This document shows positions 21,067 through 22,702 of a stretch of 22,702 nucleotides of DNA, in pieces. The notes under the pieces are model-generated. The model was not told where the DNA came from. It made no database searches and worked only from the letters and a program-made list of their open reading frames with translations. Position 1 is the first letter of the stretch. The number at the start of each line of letters is the position of its first letter. This stretch comes from an uncultured Bacteroidales bacterium (lineage in GTDB: Bacteria; Bacteroidota; Bacteroidia; Bacteroidales; UBA932). The stretch covers positions 1-22,702 of the forward strand of contig CABUIX010000038.1 of NCBI GenBank assembly GCA_902491795.1, given 5' to 3'. Made by a program: the position numbers and the translations under genes.

Positions 21067-22702
21067 CTATATGTTTATGTCCTCGAGTTCCTCCTCGCTG
21101 CGCAGGTTCCTGCGTATGAAGTTCTGCCTGTCGATGGTATTGTCGCCCATGTAGAATTCCATTATGGAGGCTATAGACTCCCCGTCGGCGATGCTCACGT
21201 CGTCGAGACGCATGTCAGGTCCGATGAAGTGCACGAACTCGTGCTCGGAAATCTCTCCGAGACCCTTGAACCGCGTGATCTCGACCCCGGTCTTGAGCTG
21301 GGCGACAGCCTTGGCCTTTTCGTCGGAACTGTAGCAGTAGCGGGTCTCCTTCTTGTTGCGCACCCTGAACAGGGGCGTCTGCAGGATGTGCACGTGGCCT
21401 TCGCGTATCAGCTCCGGGTAGTATTTCATAAAGAATGTGAGCACAAGCATCCTGATATGCATTCCGTCGTCATCGGCATCCGTGGCCACGATGATGTAGT
21501 TGTACCTTAGGTTCTGGATGTTGTCCTCGACGCCGAGTGCCGAAATGAGCAGGTTGAGCTCCTCGTTCTCGGCAACTTTCTTCCGGCTTTCCTTGTAGCT
21601 GTTGATGGGCTTTCCGCGAAGGGAGAATACAGCCTGGTAATTGGCGTTGCGGGTTTTTGTGATGGTTCCGCTCGCCGAGTCTCCCTCCGTGATGAAGATG
21701 GACGAGCGCTCGATGTCCTCCTGGTTCTTGGCGTTGACCTTGTCGTTGTAGTGGAATCGGCAGTCCCTGAGCTTCTTGTTGTAGACGCTTGTGCGCTTGT
21801 TGCGCTCGCGGACTTTCTTCTGGATGCCGGAAATCTCCTCCCTCTCCTGCTGCGATGCCTTGATCTTTTCCTCTATCACGGGCACTATTTCCTTGTGGAT
21901 GCGCAGGTAGTTGTCGAGGTTCTTCGACACGAAGTCGTTGACGTACGAGCGGATTGTCGGGCCAATGTCGACCTTCAGCTCCCCGTTCTCGTCGTGGTAC
22001 TGTTTTTCCCACATGTAGGTGGACCCGAGTTTTGTCTTTGTCTGGCCTTCGAAGTTCGGCTCCTGGATCTGTATGCTGATGGCGCCTATGATGCCCTGCC
22101 TGCAGTCGGCGGGTTCATAGTTCTTCTTGAAGAAATCCTTGAGCGTCTTGGCGATGGCCTCCTTGTAGGCTGCCAGGTGAGTGCCGCCGTCGCGGGTGTT
22201 CTGCCCGTTGACGAAGGATGCGATGTTCTCGCCGTAGTCGTTGCAGTGGCTCAGCACTATTTCTATGTCTTCCCCTTCCAGGTGGATAGGGGGATAGAGC
22301 GGCTCTTCCTTGAAGTTCTGGGTCACAAGGTCAAGCAGGCCGTTCTCCGACTTGTGCGGCACTCCGTTGAGAGTGAGGGTGAGCCCTTTCTTGAGGTAGG
22401 AGTAGTTCTTGACCATTGTCTCGACGAACTCCATGTGGTACTGGTAGTCGCCGAACATCAGCTTGTCGGGTACGAAGGTGACCATCGTGCCGGATTTCTC
22501 CTTGCTGGCTTCCTTGCCGTTGGCCTTCAGCTCGCCGCGCTCGAATTCGGCCCATGCGCATTGCCCGTCCCTGTAGGAGCATACCTTGAAGTATGATGAC
22601 AGGGCGTTTACGGCCTTGGTGCCGACTCCGTTGAGGCCTACCGACTTCTTGAAGGCCTTGTCGTCGAACTTGGCTCCGGTGTTGAGCATGCTCACGGCCT
22701 TG
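21067..22702 (-). CDS. parE: DNA topoisomerase IV subunit B (5' end outside window)
   Basis: The frame is open from the right edge to TAG at 21067, about 545 codons. It begins inside the ATPase domain (KSVGLNGVGTKAVNALS); the first 100 or so residues are missing. NTRDGGTH and QTKTKLG (catalytic lysine loop) close the GHKL/transducer part. The TOPRIM domain has ITEGDSASGTITKTRN and IVATDADDDGMHIRM with the metal-binding acidic residues, and PLFRVRNKKETRYCY and RFKGLGEI follow. EGDSASG rather than EGDSAGG separates ParE from GyrB in Bacteroidetes. With ParC it decatenates daughter chromosomes. ParC would be expected nearby on some genomes, but here the acyltransferase follows. Confidence 0.95.
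   Translation of the reverse strand, partial: KAVSMLNTGAKFDDKAFKKSVGLNGVGTKAVNALSSYFKVCSYRDGQCAWAEFERGELKANGKEASKEKSGTMVTFVPDKLMFGDYQYHMEFVETMVKNYSYLKKGLTLTLNGVPHKSENGLLDLVTQNFKEEPLYPPIHLEGEDIEIVLSHCNDYGENIASFVNGQNTRDGGTHLAAYKEAIAKTLKDFFKKNYEPADCRQGIIGAISIQIQEPNFEGQTKTKLGSTYMWEKQYHDENGELKVDIGPTIRSYVNDFVSKNLDNYLRIHKEIVPVIEEKIKASQQEREEISGIQKKVRERNKRTSVYNKKLRDCRFHYNDKVNAKNQEDIERSSIFITEGDSASGTITKTRNANYQAVFSLRGKPINSYKESRKKVAENEELNLLISALGVEDNIQNLRYNYIIVATDADDDGMHIRMLVLTFFMKYYPELIREGHVHILQTPLFRVRNKKETRYCYSSDEKAKAVAQLKTGVEITRFKGLGEISEHEFVHFIGPDMRLDDVSIADGESIASIMEFYMGDNTIDRQNFIRRNLRSEEELEDINI

Noticed and set aside
21751..22596. 281-residue plus-strand frame
   Set aside because: Antisense to parE over conserved topoisomerase domains; Val/Leu/Asp-rich as expected for a shadow.

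Overview
The window is one strand-coherent stretch of a Bacteroidales-type chromosome: every gene I can support is on the minus strand. The lineage call rests on a ParE with the EGDSASG motif typical of Bacteroidetes topoisomerase IV, promoters of the Bacteroidetes form (about TTTG, 19-21 nt, TAnnTTTG), many small lipoproteins with LSSC/LASC-type lipoboxes, TolB-like six-bladed beta-propeller lipoproteins and NVEALA-type peptides. I cannot resolve the genus.

Right part (19278-22702) is conserved core: parE (5' end outside the window), a PlsC-like acyltransferase 4 bp behind it, then the rpsF-rpsR-rplI ribosomal operon with its own promoter and a strong intrinsic terminator. rpsR has a perfect Shine-Dalgarno sequence, which is rare in this phylum.

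Middle right (16079-19277): a 532-residue surface-type protein with four tandem domains is bracketed by two direct repeats. Each repeat carries the terminator, two palindromes and rplI sequence; the downstream copy holds a decayed rplI remnant. The gene thus sits inside a partial duplication of the end of the ribosomal operon. A TolB-like propeller lipoprotein, a GNAT acetyltransferase and a deoxyinosine DNA glycosylase follow (13566-16078), then a nested palindromic repeat element (13295-13443).

Left part (1-13140) is an accessory island built from repeated units: promoter with a conserved dyad, short NVEALA-type secreted peptide (constant leader, variable C-terminus), TolB-like propeller lipoprotein, thioredoxin-like CxxC lipoprotein. 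One unit is intact (11731 down to 9763). A second has an intact peptide and propeller but a gutted thioredoxin gene (9538 down to 7931). A third has a truncated peptide and a propeller with a nonsense codon (2086 down to 879). A further unit upstream (13140 down to 11692) is degraded. The middle unit continues into a second propeller, a transglutaminase-fold lipoprotein, an O-antigen-ligase/TPR membrane protein and a type I signal peptidase. This looks like an expanding and decaying family of envelope loci that export a small variable peptide; its function is unknown. The several partial and broken genes suggest rapid turnover, and many are too short or too damaged to be found by a simple ORF search.
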